From Neorhizobium galegae bv. orientalis str. HAMBI 540 (GTDB taxonomy: Bacteria > Pseudomonadota > Alphaproteobacteria > Rhizobiales > Rhizobiaceae), in NCBI RefSeq assembly GCF_000731315.1, contig NZ_HG938354.1, forward strand, positions 1,240,001 through 1,304,000: a stretch of DNA of 64,000 nt. Reading direction: 5' to 3'. The notes under the pieces are model-generated. The model saw only the letters and a list, made by a program, of their open reading frames with translations, had not been told where the DNA came from and made no database searches. The position numbers and the translations under genes are program-made. Below are positions 18,073-25,102 of this stretch, one piece after another (positions within the stretch are counted from its first letter, which is position 1; every line of letters starts with the position of its first letter).

Positions 18073-18852
18073 ATGGGGGTTTTGTTCACATATATGAACT
18101 CCGAAATCAAAAGCGCCGGCCGGATTCTCGACCTGCTGGAATACATGGCGTCCCGCCGGGAAGCGGTTCCGCTCGCCCAGATCGTGCGGGATCTTTCGTT
18201 CCCGAAAAGCAGCGCGCATGGCCTCGTCCAGACACTCGCCGCCCGCGGTCACGTGGTCCAGGACGATGTCGGCCGCTACATGCTGGTCGAAGCGAGCCGG
18301 CACGGCTTTCCGTTCCGGCGCCATGAAGAGCCGCTGGTCGTGGTAGCGAAACCATTCATGGAAAAACTGCGCGACGAGTCCGGCGAGACCATCCTGCTCG
18401 CCACGATGAACGCCCATTGCGATATCCGCCGTCTGGCAAAATGCGTCAGCCGGCATCGGGTTCGTTATGACGTCAACCTCGACGCGGCGATCGCCGCCTA
18501 TTGCACCGCGACCGGTCGCGTGCTGCTCGCCTTCACGCCGAAGGAGACGCTGGAGCATTACCTTTCCCGTGTCCAGCTCCTTTCTTATACCCGCTATACG
18601 GTGACCGATATCGAGCGCATCCGCGACGTGCTGACCAAGGTTCGGCGGGATGGCTATGCGCTGAATGACCAGGAATTCGTCACCGGCTCGACCGGCATTG
18701 CCGCGCCGATCTTTGACGGCACCGGCGCGGTCGCCGCCGCGCTTAATCTCGGCGTTCCGACCGTGCGCTACAATGAGCAACGCGAAGGCTTTCTGCTGAT
18801 GGTGCGCAGTGCGGCGGACGATATCAGCCGGGCGCTCGGTTATCGCCGCTGA
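18073..18852 (+). CDS. IclR family transcriptional regulator
   Basis: A 259-residue regulator with an N-terminal winged helix (SAGRILDLLEYMA...FPKSSAHGLVQTLAARG) and the C-terminal IclR effector domain (ATGRVLLAF, GYALNDQEFVTGSTGIAAPIFDGTG). An alternative start is ATG 18094. It is divergent from the deacetylase/Dpp operon, the usual place for its regulator. An inverted repeat overlaps its 5' end (18084-18099), suggesting autoregulation. Confidence 0.9.
   Translation: MGVLFTYMNSEIKSAGRILDLLEYMASRREAVPLAQIVRDLSFPKSSAHGLVQTLAARGHVVQDDVGRYMLVEASRHGFPFRRHEEPLVVVAKPFMEKLRDESGETILLATMNAHCDIRRLAKCVSRHRVRYDVNLDAAIAAYCTATGRVLLAFTPKETLEHYLSRVQLLSYTRYTVTDIERIRDVLTKVRRDGYALNDQEFVTGSTGIAAPIFDGTGAVAAALNLGVPTVRYNEQREGFLLMVRSAADDISRALGYRR
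18084..18099. promoter_or_regulatory. Inverted repeat GTTCA-N6-TGAAC, possible IclR operator
   Basis: GTTCA (18084-18088) and TGAAC (18095-18099) are perfect arms around CATATA. This resembles published IclR-family operators of the GTTCGCATATGCGAAC kind. It overlaps the beginning of the iclR-like gene in the divergent region, which fits autoregulation, or supports the later ATG as the true start. Confidence 0.4.
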
Positions 18853-18959
18853 CGTTCATTCGCACCGCGGGATGATGGAAAGCGCTGAAATCCTGCATCA
18901 TTTGGAAAGCTACACTCTTTCGTCCGAGCATTTCGGAACAAACGAAGTCGGCCTTCGAA

Positions 18960-19190
18960 GTTGCCACTTTATCGGTGACAATACTCGCGCCTCCTCGCGC
19001 GTTTGGCGGATCCAGTCGATGATCTCGTATCCGCGATTGCTCTGGTGGAAGAGGATCTCATGTTCGAGTTGGCCGGCAACCCTGCGCAATCTTTTTCCAC
19101 GTCGGTAAGCGTCTCATGCCCTTAGATATACGGCTGGTGCGTGCCAAGAAGATTGAGGTTCGGTCCGTTAAGAACAAAGATGGCACTCAC
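18960..19190 (-). pseudogene. aroQ: Decayed second 3-dehydroquinate dehydratase (aroQ) copy
   Basis: From GTG 19190 (GGAAAG upstream) the minus strand reads SAIFVLNGPNLNLLGTHQPYI, then a TAA stop at 19122-19124, then GHETLTDVEKDC. In type II dehydroquinases this position reads P-E-I-Y-G-H, so the stop replaces the catalytic tyrosine codon. After a further frameshift (~19080) the next frame gives HQSNRGYEIIDWIRQTREEARVL, matching the RQSNHEGELIDWIHEAR region. The last third of the gene is lost. It lies immediately downstream of the Gfo/Idh gene, at the end of the shikimate locus. Confidence 0.85.
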
Positions 19191-19227
19191 GCTGCGATCT
19201 TTCCGATATCGGGCATTGGAGGTTGGC

Positions 19228-20274
19228 TCAGCCGAGCATTTCCGAGACGCTGACTGTCCGGTTTTCCCGGCCGGCTTTTGCGATCGCCAGCACGGTCGCA
19301 AGCGTCAGCATCCCGTCCCGCGCAGAGATCAGCGGCCGTGCCTTGCCTTCGATGACATCGACGAAATGGTTGAGCTGGTTTTCATAGGCGCGACTGCCGT
19401 CGAGGGTCACGTGCTGACGTATCAGCGGGTGCTGCCAGTGCGCGTCTTCCGTCTCATGCCGCCAGATGTCCATGCCTGGTATCGACAGCGCCGCCTTGGT
19501 GCCGGCGAGATGGTAGGAATTTTCCGGCTGGTGCGGAAAATAGAGCGCCTGGCCGGCTGCCGTATCCCAGTTGAACGGCGAGACCGCCGTGTCGCTCATC
19601 AAGAGCGTGCCGAGCGCGCCGCTGCCGAAACGGACGCTGACGCTCGCTGTATCCTCCACCTCAAACGACCGCACCGCGCTGGAGGTGAAGGCCATGACCT
19701 CGTTGATGTCGCCGCAGATGAAGCGAAGGCAATCGATGTCGTGGATAAGGTTGATAAGCAGCGGCCCTCCCCCCGGCTGCCTGCGCCATGCTGCCTCGAA
19801 ATAGGCACCCGGCTTGTCGGTCATCCACATGGCATTGACGGCGACCAGCCGGCCGAGCGCGCCTTCAGCGACAAGCTGGCGTGCCTTGGCGATATCGGGG
19901 CTATGACGCCGCTGATGGCCGACCAGCACCGGAACGCCAGCCTTTTCGACTGCGGCGACGAGATGCATCGCGGCTTCCAGCGTGTCTGCAATCGGCTTTT
20001 CGACCAGGCAGGGGATCTTGCGCTCCACGCAGGCAAGCGCCGCCTCGACATGTAGGGCGTTCGGCAGGGCGATGATTGCGCCATCCGGTCTCAGCGTGTC
20101 GAGCATATCCCGAAGGTCTGTGAAAAACCGCGCGCCGAATTCATCGGCGACGGCTACCGCCCCTTCGGAAACATCGGCAATGCCGACCAGTTCGGCGCGG
20201 GGATTGGCCCTGAGTAGCACGGCATGCTCGCGCCCGATCAGCCCCGCACCAATGAGTACTATTTTCTGGGACAC
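19228..20274 (-). CDS. Gfo/Idh/MocA family oxidoreductase
   Basis: A 348-residue NAD(P)-dependent dehydrogenase. It has a Rossmann motif GAGLIG (9-14), the family EKP motif (92-94) and a substrate-site segment GGGPLLINLIHDIDCLR with H178 and D179. The family acts on cyclitols and sugars. The start is GTG 20274 with AAAGGAAC upstream; an alternative GTG at 20313 overlaps the aroE-like stop by GTGA, so the two genes are in any case co-transcribed. In this setting it may oxidise a quinate-like or inositol-like ring compound, but that is inference. Confidence 0.87.
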   Translation of the reverse strand: MSQKIVLIGAGLIGREHAVLLRANPRAELVGIADVSEGAVAVADEFGARFFTDLRDMLDTLRPDGAIIALPNALHVEAALACVERKIPCLVEKPIADTLEAAMHLVAAVEKAGVPVLVGHQRRHSPDIAKARQLVAEGALGRLVAVNAMWMTDKPGAYFEAAWRRQPGGGPLLINLIHDIDCLRFICGDINEVMAFTSSAVRSFEVEDTASVSVRFGSGALGTLLMSDTAVSPFNWDTAAGQALYFPHQPENSYHLAGTKAALSIPGMDIWRHETEDAHWQHPLIRQHVTLDGSRAYENQLNHFVDVIEGKARPLISARDGMLTLATVLAIAKAGRENRTVSVSEMLG

Positions 20275-20309
20275 GGAAAACGTTCCTTTGCTTGGGGCCG
20301 GCGGCTTGC

Positions 20310-21137
20310 TCACACTCTGGCAATCGCCCGGAGTTCCTCTGCGGTGGTGGTCGGAAAGCCGAAAAACTCGAGATAGGCGGGGATCTGCTCGAAAAGCATG
20401 TCGATGCCCACCTGGAATTCGCAGCCGCGCGCACGGACCGCCGCCAGGAAGGGCGTGATCTCTTGCTTCAGCACCACTTCACCAACGAAGGCCGAAGGCG
20501 CGATGCGCGAAACATCGAGCGGCAATGGATCGCTGTCGTTCATCCCAAGTGGCGTGGCGTTGACGACAATGTGGTAACCAGCAGGGTCCACCGAACCTGT
20601 TACGACATGCAGGTCCGGGTAATTGAGCCGTAGACGTTCGGCCAGGCCATCCATCATTGGCGCATGGGCATCATAGAGCGAAAGTTCGGCTATGCCCGCC
20701 TGGGCAAGTGAGGCCGCAATCGCCGAGCCGACTCCGCCCGCGCCGATCATCATCGCTCGGCTGCCGCGGACTTCTCGACCGCGCCGTAATACTCCACGCA
20801 CGAAACCCTCACCATCGAACATATCGCCGATCAGCGTACCATCGGCACCGAGGCGTACAGCATTGCAGGCACCAGCCACCCGAGCACTCTTCGAAACCTC
20901 ACCGAGCAGTCCGACGGTGGTGATCTTGTGCGGCATGGTCACCAGCGCGCCGTGGATGTTGGAGAGCCTGAAGACCAGCTTCAGGAAGGCGGGATAGTCT
21001 TCGGCCTTGCACCCCATCGGCACGACGACCGCGTCGATGTCATGCTTTTCGAAATAGGGATTGTAGATCAGCGGCGCCTTGAACGAGTGCGTCGGATAAC
21101 CGAGATGGGCGATGAGCTTCGTCGTGCCGCTGATCAT
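20310..21137 (-). CDS. Shikimate/quinate dehydrogenase (AroE-like, catabolic type)
   Basis: A 275-residue AroE-superfamily dehydrogenase interconverting shikimate (or quinate) and the 3-dehydro form. It keeps the catalytic lysine K71 in VTMPHK and aspartate D108, but the usual GxNTDG reads GDMFDG. The N-terminal loop usually ending HSKSP reads HSFKAP (17-22), so the two canonical carboxylate-binding serines are changed if aligned without a gap. The NAD(P) loop is GAGGVG (132-137). These features fit SdhL/catabolic paralogues rather than biosynthetic AroE. Its neighbours (aroQ, QsuB-like gene, importer) support quinate/shikimate degradation. Confidence 0.85.
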   Translation of the reverse strand: MISGTTKLIAHLGYPTHSFKAPLIYNPYFEKHDIDAVVVPMGCKAEDYPAFLKLVFRLSNIHGALVTMPHKITTVGLLGEVSKSARVAGACNAVRLGADGTLIGDMFDGEGFVRGVLRRGREVRGSRAMMIGAGGVGSAIAASLAQAGIAELSLYDAHAPMMDGLAERLRLNYPDLHVVTGSVDPAGYHIVVNATPLGMNDSDPLPLDVSRIAPSAFVGEVVLKQEITPFLAAVRARGCEFQVGIDMLFEQIPAYLEFFGFPTTTAEELRAIARV

Positions 21138-21214
21138 CGGCGTAGGCCTTCCGGACTTCTCTTTGGACGTCTCTGAAACTGCGGCATGGGGTCCATCCTA
21201 GACGGCTTGGGACA

Positions 21215-21237
21215 TCCCGCCGGCCAGCCCGGCGGGA
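21215..21237 (-). terminator. Perfect hairpin after the ABC ATPase gene
   Basis: TCCCGCCGG (21215-21223) and CCGGCGGGA (21229-21237) form a perfect 9-bp stem with a 5-base loop, between the ATPase stop and the aroE-like start on the minus strand. There is no U tract after it on the minus strand, so it may cause partial termination or mark a processing site between importer and enzyme genes. Confidence 0.55.
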
Positions 21238-21308
21238 TAAATGCTTCATCTGACTATTGTTCGTCGCAACGTGAGGCCGTGCGAGCGCCTGTCGGCGCCT
21301 GCGTTCGA

Positions 21309-22079
21309 TCAGTGCCTTCCGAGGATCTCGCCCAGGAATTTTCGCGTGCGTTCATGTTTGGGATCGGAGAAGAACTCGGCCGGTGGTGCTTCCTCGATGA
21401 TCCCGCCGCTCGCCATGAAGATGACTCGGTCGGCGACCTGGCGGGCAAAACCCATTTCATGGGTAACGCAGATCATCGTCATGCCTTCCCGGGCGAGATC
21501 GATCATCGTATCGAGCACTTCCTTGACCATTTCCGGATCGAGCGCCGATGTCGGCTCGTCGAACAGCATGACCTGCGGCCGCATGCAGAGCGCCCGGGCA
21601 ATCGCCACGCGCTGCTGCTGGCCGCCGGAAAGCTGGGCCGGATATTTCTCCGCCTGTTCGGCGATCTTGACCCGCTCGAGCAGTTGTCGCGCCCGGCCTT
21701 CGGCCTCCGCCTTGCCAAGCCCCAGCGCCCGCATCGGCGCCAGCATGCAGTTCTGCAGCACAGTGAGGTGGGGAAAGAGGTTGAATTGCTGGAAAACCAT
21801 GCCGACTTCGCGGCGCACGGCATCGATGCTTTTCGCCTGGTGGCCGAGCAGGATGCCGCCGACGCGGATCTCGCCCTTCTGATAGGCTTCCAGATGGTTG
21901 ATGCAGCGGATCAGGGTCGACTTGCCGCTGCCGGACGGGCCGCAGAGAACGATCTTCTCGCCCTTGCGCACCGAGATGTTGATGTCGTTCAGGGCCTGGA
22001 ACGCCCCATACCATTTCGCGACGCCAGTCATGCTGATCATCGTCTCGGCACTGGCCTTGGTGGTCGAGATGTCGCTCAT
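21309..22079 (-). CDS. Polar amino acid-type ABC transporter ATP-binding protein (GlnQ/HisP-like)
   Basis: A 256-residue ATPase with Walker [10 protein letters not shown] (47-55), Q-loop [12 protein letters not shown], signature [15 protein letters not shown] and Walker [15 protein letters not shown], all in the exact forms of the GlnQ/HisP family. GGAGG lies eight bases before the ATG. It is the last gene of the importer unit in the shikimate/quinate locus and powers the two permeases upstream. The family normally moves amino acids; here the surrounding enzymes suggest a hydroxylated ring acid such as shikimate or quinate. Confidence 0.93.
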   Translation of the reverse strand: MSDISTTKASAETMISMTGVAKWYGAFQALNDINISVRKGEKIVLCGPSGSGKSTLIRCINHLEAYQKGEIRVGGILLGHQAKSIDAVRREVGMVFQQFNLFPHLTVLQNCMLAPMRALGLGKAEAEGRARQLLERVKIAEQAEKYPAQLSGGQQQRVAIARALCMRPQVMLFDEPTSALDPEMVKEVLDTMIDLAREGMTMICVTHEMGFARQVADRVIFMASGGIIEEAPPAEFFSDPKHERTRKFLGEILGRH

Positions 22080-22134
22080 GAATGAGCCTCCGGATAGGTC
22101 GTCGAAAAAAATGAGGGCTTGGGGTTCATGGCTC

Positions 22135-22776
22135 CTACCTCAGTGACGCCGCAAACTTGCGTTCAAGATGGGCGCCATAGATCGTCAGCGGGCAGCACAT
22201 GATAAAGTAGAGGATGCCGACGATCCCGAAGACCGTCAGCGGCTGAAAGATCTGGTTGGAGATGATGTTGCCGGCGCGGGTGAGTTCGGTGAACCCGACG
22301 ATCGAGGCAAGCGACGTGCCCTTAATGAGCTGCACGAGGAAGCCGATCGTGGCGGGCAGCGAGATGCGGAGCGCCTGCGGCAGGATGACGTCCTTCATCC
22401 GCGAGACATAACCGAGCGCGAGCGCCTTGGACGCCTCGGTCTGGCCGCGCGGCACGGCTTCGATCGCGCCGCGCCAGATTTCGCCGAGATAGGCGCTCGC
22501 ATGCAGCGTCAGGCCAACCGAGACCGCCGCCCAGGCATCGACCTTGATGCCGATCAGCGCCAGTCCGTAATAGACGACGAAGAGCTGCATCAGCAGCGGC
22601 GTGCCCTGGAAGATGGCGATGTAACCGGAGGTGATCCGCTCGACGAGCGCGACGCCGGACGTGCGCGCCAGCGCGATCGCGAGGCCGGCGATGCAGCCGC
22701 AGACGAAGCCGATCACGGACAGGGCAACCGTCCATTTGAGGCCCATGAGGAGGAAGAGGAATTCATCTTGACCCAT
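22135..22776 (-). CDS. Polar amino acid-type ABC transporter permease
   Basis: A 213-residue HisM/GlnP-type inner-membrane permease with about five hydrophobic segments, the [21 protein letters not shown] motif of the family and the EAA loop [24 protein letters not shown]. It is the second permease, encoded ten bases after the first, and would form a heterodimeric channel with it. Confidence 0.92.
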   Translation of the reverse strand: MGQDEFLFLLMGLKWTVALSVIGFVCGCIAGLAIALARTSGVALVERITSGYIAIFQGTPLLMQLFVVYYGLALIGIKVDAWAAVSVGLTLHASAYLGEIWRGAIEAVPRGQTEASKALALGYVSRMKDVILPQALRISLPATIGFLVQLIKGTSLASIVGFTELTRAGNIISNQIFQPLTVFGIVGILYFIMCCPLTIYGAHLERKFAASLR

Positions 22777-22786
22777 GATCGTCTCC

Positions 22787-23455
22787 TCACTTGACCGGAT
22801 AGGCGAAATAACGAGCCGAGAAGAATGCGAAGAGGCGCATCATCAGCCAGGAGATGACGAGGTAGAAAGCCGTCACGGTGAAATAGACTTCAAAGCTTCG
22901 GAAGCTGTCGGATTCGATCCGCTGGGAAACAGATGTCAGTTCATAGGCCGAGATCGCCGATGCGATGCTGGTTGTCAGCGTCAACAGCACGAACTGGCTG
23001 GTGAGCGAAGGGAAGATCGCTCGCAGTGCCGGCTTCAGGATGATCAGCCGGAAGACCTGCGCCTTGTGCAGGCCGAGCGCCAGCCCCGCCTCCATCTGGC
23101 CCTTGGAGATCGACTGGACACCTCCGCGGATGATCTCTATCGCATAGGCGCCGCCATTGATGCCGAGCGCGATGATAGCCGTCGGCGTCGGGTCGAGCCT
23201 CAAACCGGCGAGCGGCAGCGCGAAGTAGATGAAGAAGATCTGCACCAGGAACGGCGTGTTGCGGATGATCTCGACAAAGCCGATTACGAGCCAGCGCACC
23301 GCTTTGATCTTCGACGTGCGAAGCACGACGCCGCCGATGCCGATGATCGTGGCGAGCAGCATGCCACAGATTGCCAGCATGAATGTGCCGAGACAGGCGG
23401 TCAAAAGGTTCGGCATGCCTTCGATGACCGGTGTGAAATCCAATGTGTAGTTCAT
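22787..23455 (-). CDS. Polar amino acid-type ABC transporter permease
   Basis: A 222-residue permease of the same family, with the FVEIIRNTPFLVQIFFIYFALP motif, the ...AYAIEIIRGGVQSISKGQMEA segment and EAA loop ALGLHKAQVFRLIILKPALR. It starts 28 bases after the aroQ stop, so a biosynthetic-type enzyme gene is inserted between the binding-protein gene and its permeases. Confidence 0.92.
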   Translation of the reverse strand: MNYTLDFTPVIEGMPNLLTACLGTFMLAICGMLLATIIGIGGVVLRTSKIKAVRWLVIGFVEIIRNTPFLVQIFFIYFALPLAGLRLDPTPTAIIALGINGGAYAIEIIRGGVQSISKGQMEAGLALGLHKAQVFRLIILKPALRAIFPSLTSQFVLLTLTTSIASAISAYELTSVSQRIESDSFRSFEVYFTVTAFYLVISWLMMRLFAFFSARYFAYPVK

Positions 23456-23483
23456 GGCTATTCCTACGGCTCTTCCCTGAAGA

Positions 23484-23933
23484 TCAGGATACCTTCGCCA
23501 TTCCGGCCATAGCTTCGATGGCCAGTTCGTAGCCTTTCGCGCCGAAGCCGATCATGATGGCGGTCGCAACGCGGGAAATCAACGAGTTGTGGTAGATGCT
23601 CTCACGGGTATGGACGTTCGAGATGTGAAGCTCGATCTTCGGCCCGTCGAACGTCTTCAGCGCATCGAGAAGCGCGATCGAAGTGAAGGTATAGGCGGCC
23701 GGATTGACGATGATGCCGCAGGCCTCTTTTCGCGCTTGATGCACCGACTCGACCAATTCGCCTTCGAAATTCGTCTGGCGGAAATCGACCTTGAAGCCAA
23801 GACCCGCCGCGCGCGTCTCGCAGTTTTGGCGGATGTCGGCCAGCGTCGTAGTGCCGTAGATCGAAGGCTCGCGCTCGCCAAGTAGGTTGAGGTTGGGGCC
23901 GTTCAGCACAAAGATCGTGTTGTTCATTGCCAT
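23484..23933 (-). CDS. aroQ: Type II 3-dehydroquinate dehydratase with variant active site
   Basis: A 149-residue type II dehydroquinase converting 3-dehydroquinate to 3-dehydroshikimate. Retained residues, with M. tuberculosis numbering (from memory) in brackets, are N14 (Asn12), R21 (Arg19), the catalytic Y26 (Tyr24), N77 (Asn75), D90 (Asp88), E101 (Glu99), H103 (His101) and R110 (Arg108). Two normally conserved active-site positions differ: F83 replaces His81 (YTFTS instead of YTHTS) and Y114 replaces Arg112. It lies inside the importer operon between binding-protein and permease genes. This points to a catabolic paralogue with altered substrate preference or regulation, not the housekeeping enzyme. 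Confidence 0.9.
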   Translation of the reverse strand: MAMNNTIFVLNGPNLNLLGEREPSIYGTTTLADIRQNCETRAAGLGFKVDFRQTNFEGELVESVHQARKEACGIIVNPAAYTFTSIALLDALKTFDGPKIELHISNVHTRESIYHNSLISRVATAIMIGFGAKGYELAIEAMAGMAKVS

Positions 23934-23991
23934 GCTCCGAAGTCATCGTCCAGGTGTGCCGGCGCCGCGTGAACCGAACGGCACCGGCGCA

Positions 23992-24013
23992 GGCATCGTG
24001 TTTCCACGATGCC
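23992..24013 (-). terminator. Perfect 9-bp hairpin between the binding-protein gene and aroQ
   Basis: GGCATCGTG (23992-24000) and CACGATGCC (24005-24013) form a perfect stem with a 4-base loop, 35 bases past the binding-protein stop codon. No U run follows. Such intercistronic stems commonly protect the binding-protein mRNA or attenuate downstream genes. Confidence 0.6.
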
Positions 24014-24048
24014 GCGTCGCGGCTGTAAAGAGTGAGATCGCTTCAGGT

Positions 24049-24879
24049 TCAGTTCGCCGTGAACGGAATGCCTTCGAGGCTTGCCGGGAATTCCGGAACT
24101 GGCACCTTCATCCACTTGTCGTAGATCTTCTTCAGCTCGCCATTGGCCTTGATCTTGTCGATGAAGCTGTTCAGAGCGACGTTGATCTCTTTTTCGCCAA
24201 GCCGGGTACCGGCGCCGTTATAAAGCTTCTGGAATTCCAGCTTGTTCTCAAATTTACCTGGAATAGCCTTTTCCACGCGGTCCATATAGAAGATGTTACC
24301 GCCAAGAGCTTCCGCCTGGCCGGAAACCAGTGCCTGGATGCTCGGCGCGTCCCCGTCGTATCGGCGGATCGTGGCGGATGCCGGCGCGTTCTTGGTGACC
24401 TGCGTATCCTGAGCCGCACCCTTGGCAACGGAAATGGTCATATTCGCCATGTCTTCGTTGGTCTTGATCGACTTGTCCTTCGGGCCGATCAGAACGATGG
24501 CATTGGCATTATAAGGCTTCGAGAACTGTATGGCCTTTGCGCGATCCGGCAGCATCGCCATGGTCGCGAACAGGACGTCGACGCGGCCGGACGTCAATGC
24601 CGGAATGCGGTTGTTGACTTCGAGCGGCACGAATTCGACTTCGACACCAAGTTCCTTGGCAAACAGCGCGCCCATATCGGCGTCAAAACCATCCTGCTTG
24701 CCAGCGCTGGTGACGAAACCCCATGGCGGGTTGTCCCCTTGGATACCGACGACCAGCTTGCCCTTTGCCTTGATCTCGGCGGGCGTGATGGCGGCTGCAG
24801 GCTGACCCAGCGATACGGCAGCCATAAGGGCCGCAGCTCCCAGCAGGACATGGCGGCGCTTCAACTTCATCTCAAACAT
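24049..24879 (-). CDS. Family 3 extracellular solute-binding protein (polar amino acid type)
   Basis: A 276-residue periplasmic binding protein with a twin-basic signal peptide (KLKRRHVLLGAAALMAAVSLG...AAA). The mature domain begins KGKLVVGIQGDNPPWGFV and contains the family signature GFDADMGALFAKELGVEVEFV. The start at 24879 follows GGAGGAG. It is the first gene of the importer operon, divergent from the QsuB-like dehydratase gene. Its ligand is unknown; in context a shikimate/quinate-type ring acid is the leading guess. Confidence 0.92.
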   Translation of the reverse strand: MFEMKLKRRHVLLGAAALMAAVSLGQPAAAITPAEIKAKGKLVVGIQGDNPPWGFVTSAGKQDGFDADMGALFAKELGVEVEFVPLEVNNRIPALTSGRVDVLFATMAMLPDRAKAIQFSKPYNANAIVLIGPKDKSIKTNEDMANMTISVAKGAAQDTQVTKNAPASATIRRYDGDAPSIQALVSGQAEALGGNIFYMDRVEKAIPGKFENKLEFQKLYNGAGTRLGEKEINVALNSFIDKIKANGELKKIYDKWMKVPVPEFPASLEGIPFTAN

Positions 24880-25102
24880 GTTGCTCCTCCTCGAGCGGTC
24901 AAACGAGACCCGGCCAGCACTCCGTTTGCTGACGACGACAAGAAGCTGCCACGAGAGCATCTTTAAATCAACAGAGTTTTTTGGTAATCTATGATAAAAT
25001 CAATTTCGGCATGGACATTCAATCATAAAGTATGTCAGCGATAAGCTCCGGCACCCGTGGAAAGCGAGAGTGCGAGGGAGGCATTCGGAGAGGAGGACCG
25101 GC
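24880..25102. promoter_or_regulatory. AT-rich divergent promoter region of the shikimate/quinate locus
   Basis: A 223-base divergent region with a markedly AT-rich centre (~24960-25030). It contains TATGAT (24990-24995) and its reverse complement ATCATA (25022-25027), which are possible half-sites for the GntR regulators encoded downstream. No promoter boxes are clear enough to place. Confidence 0.4.
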
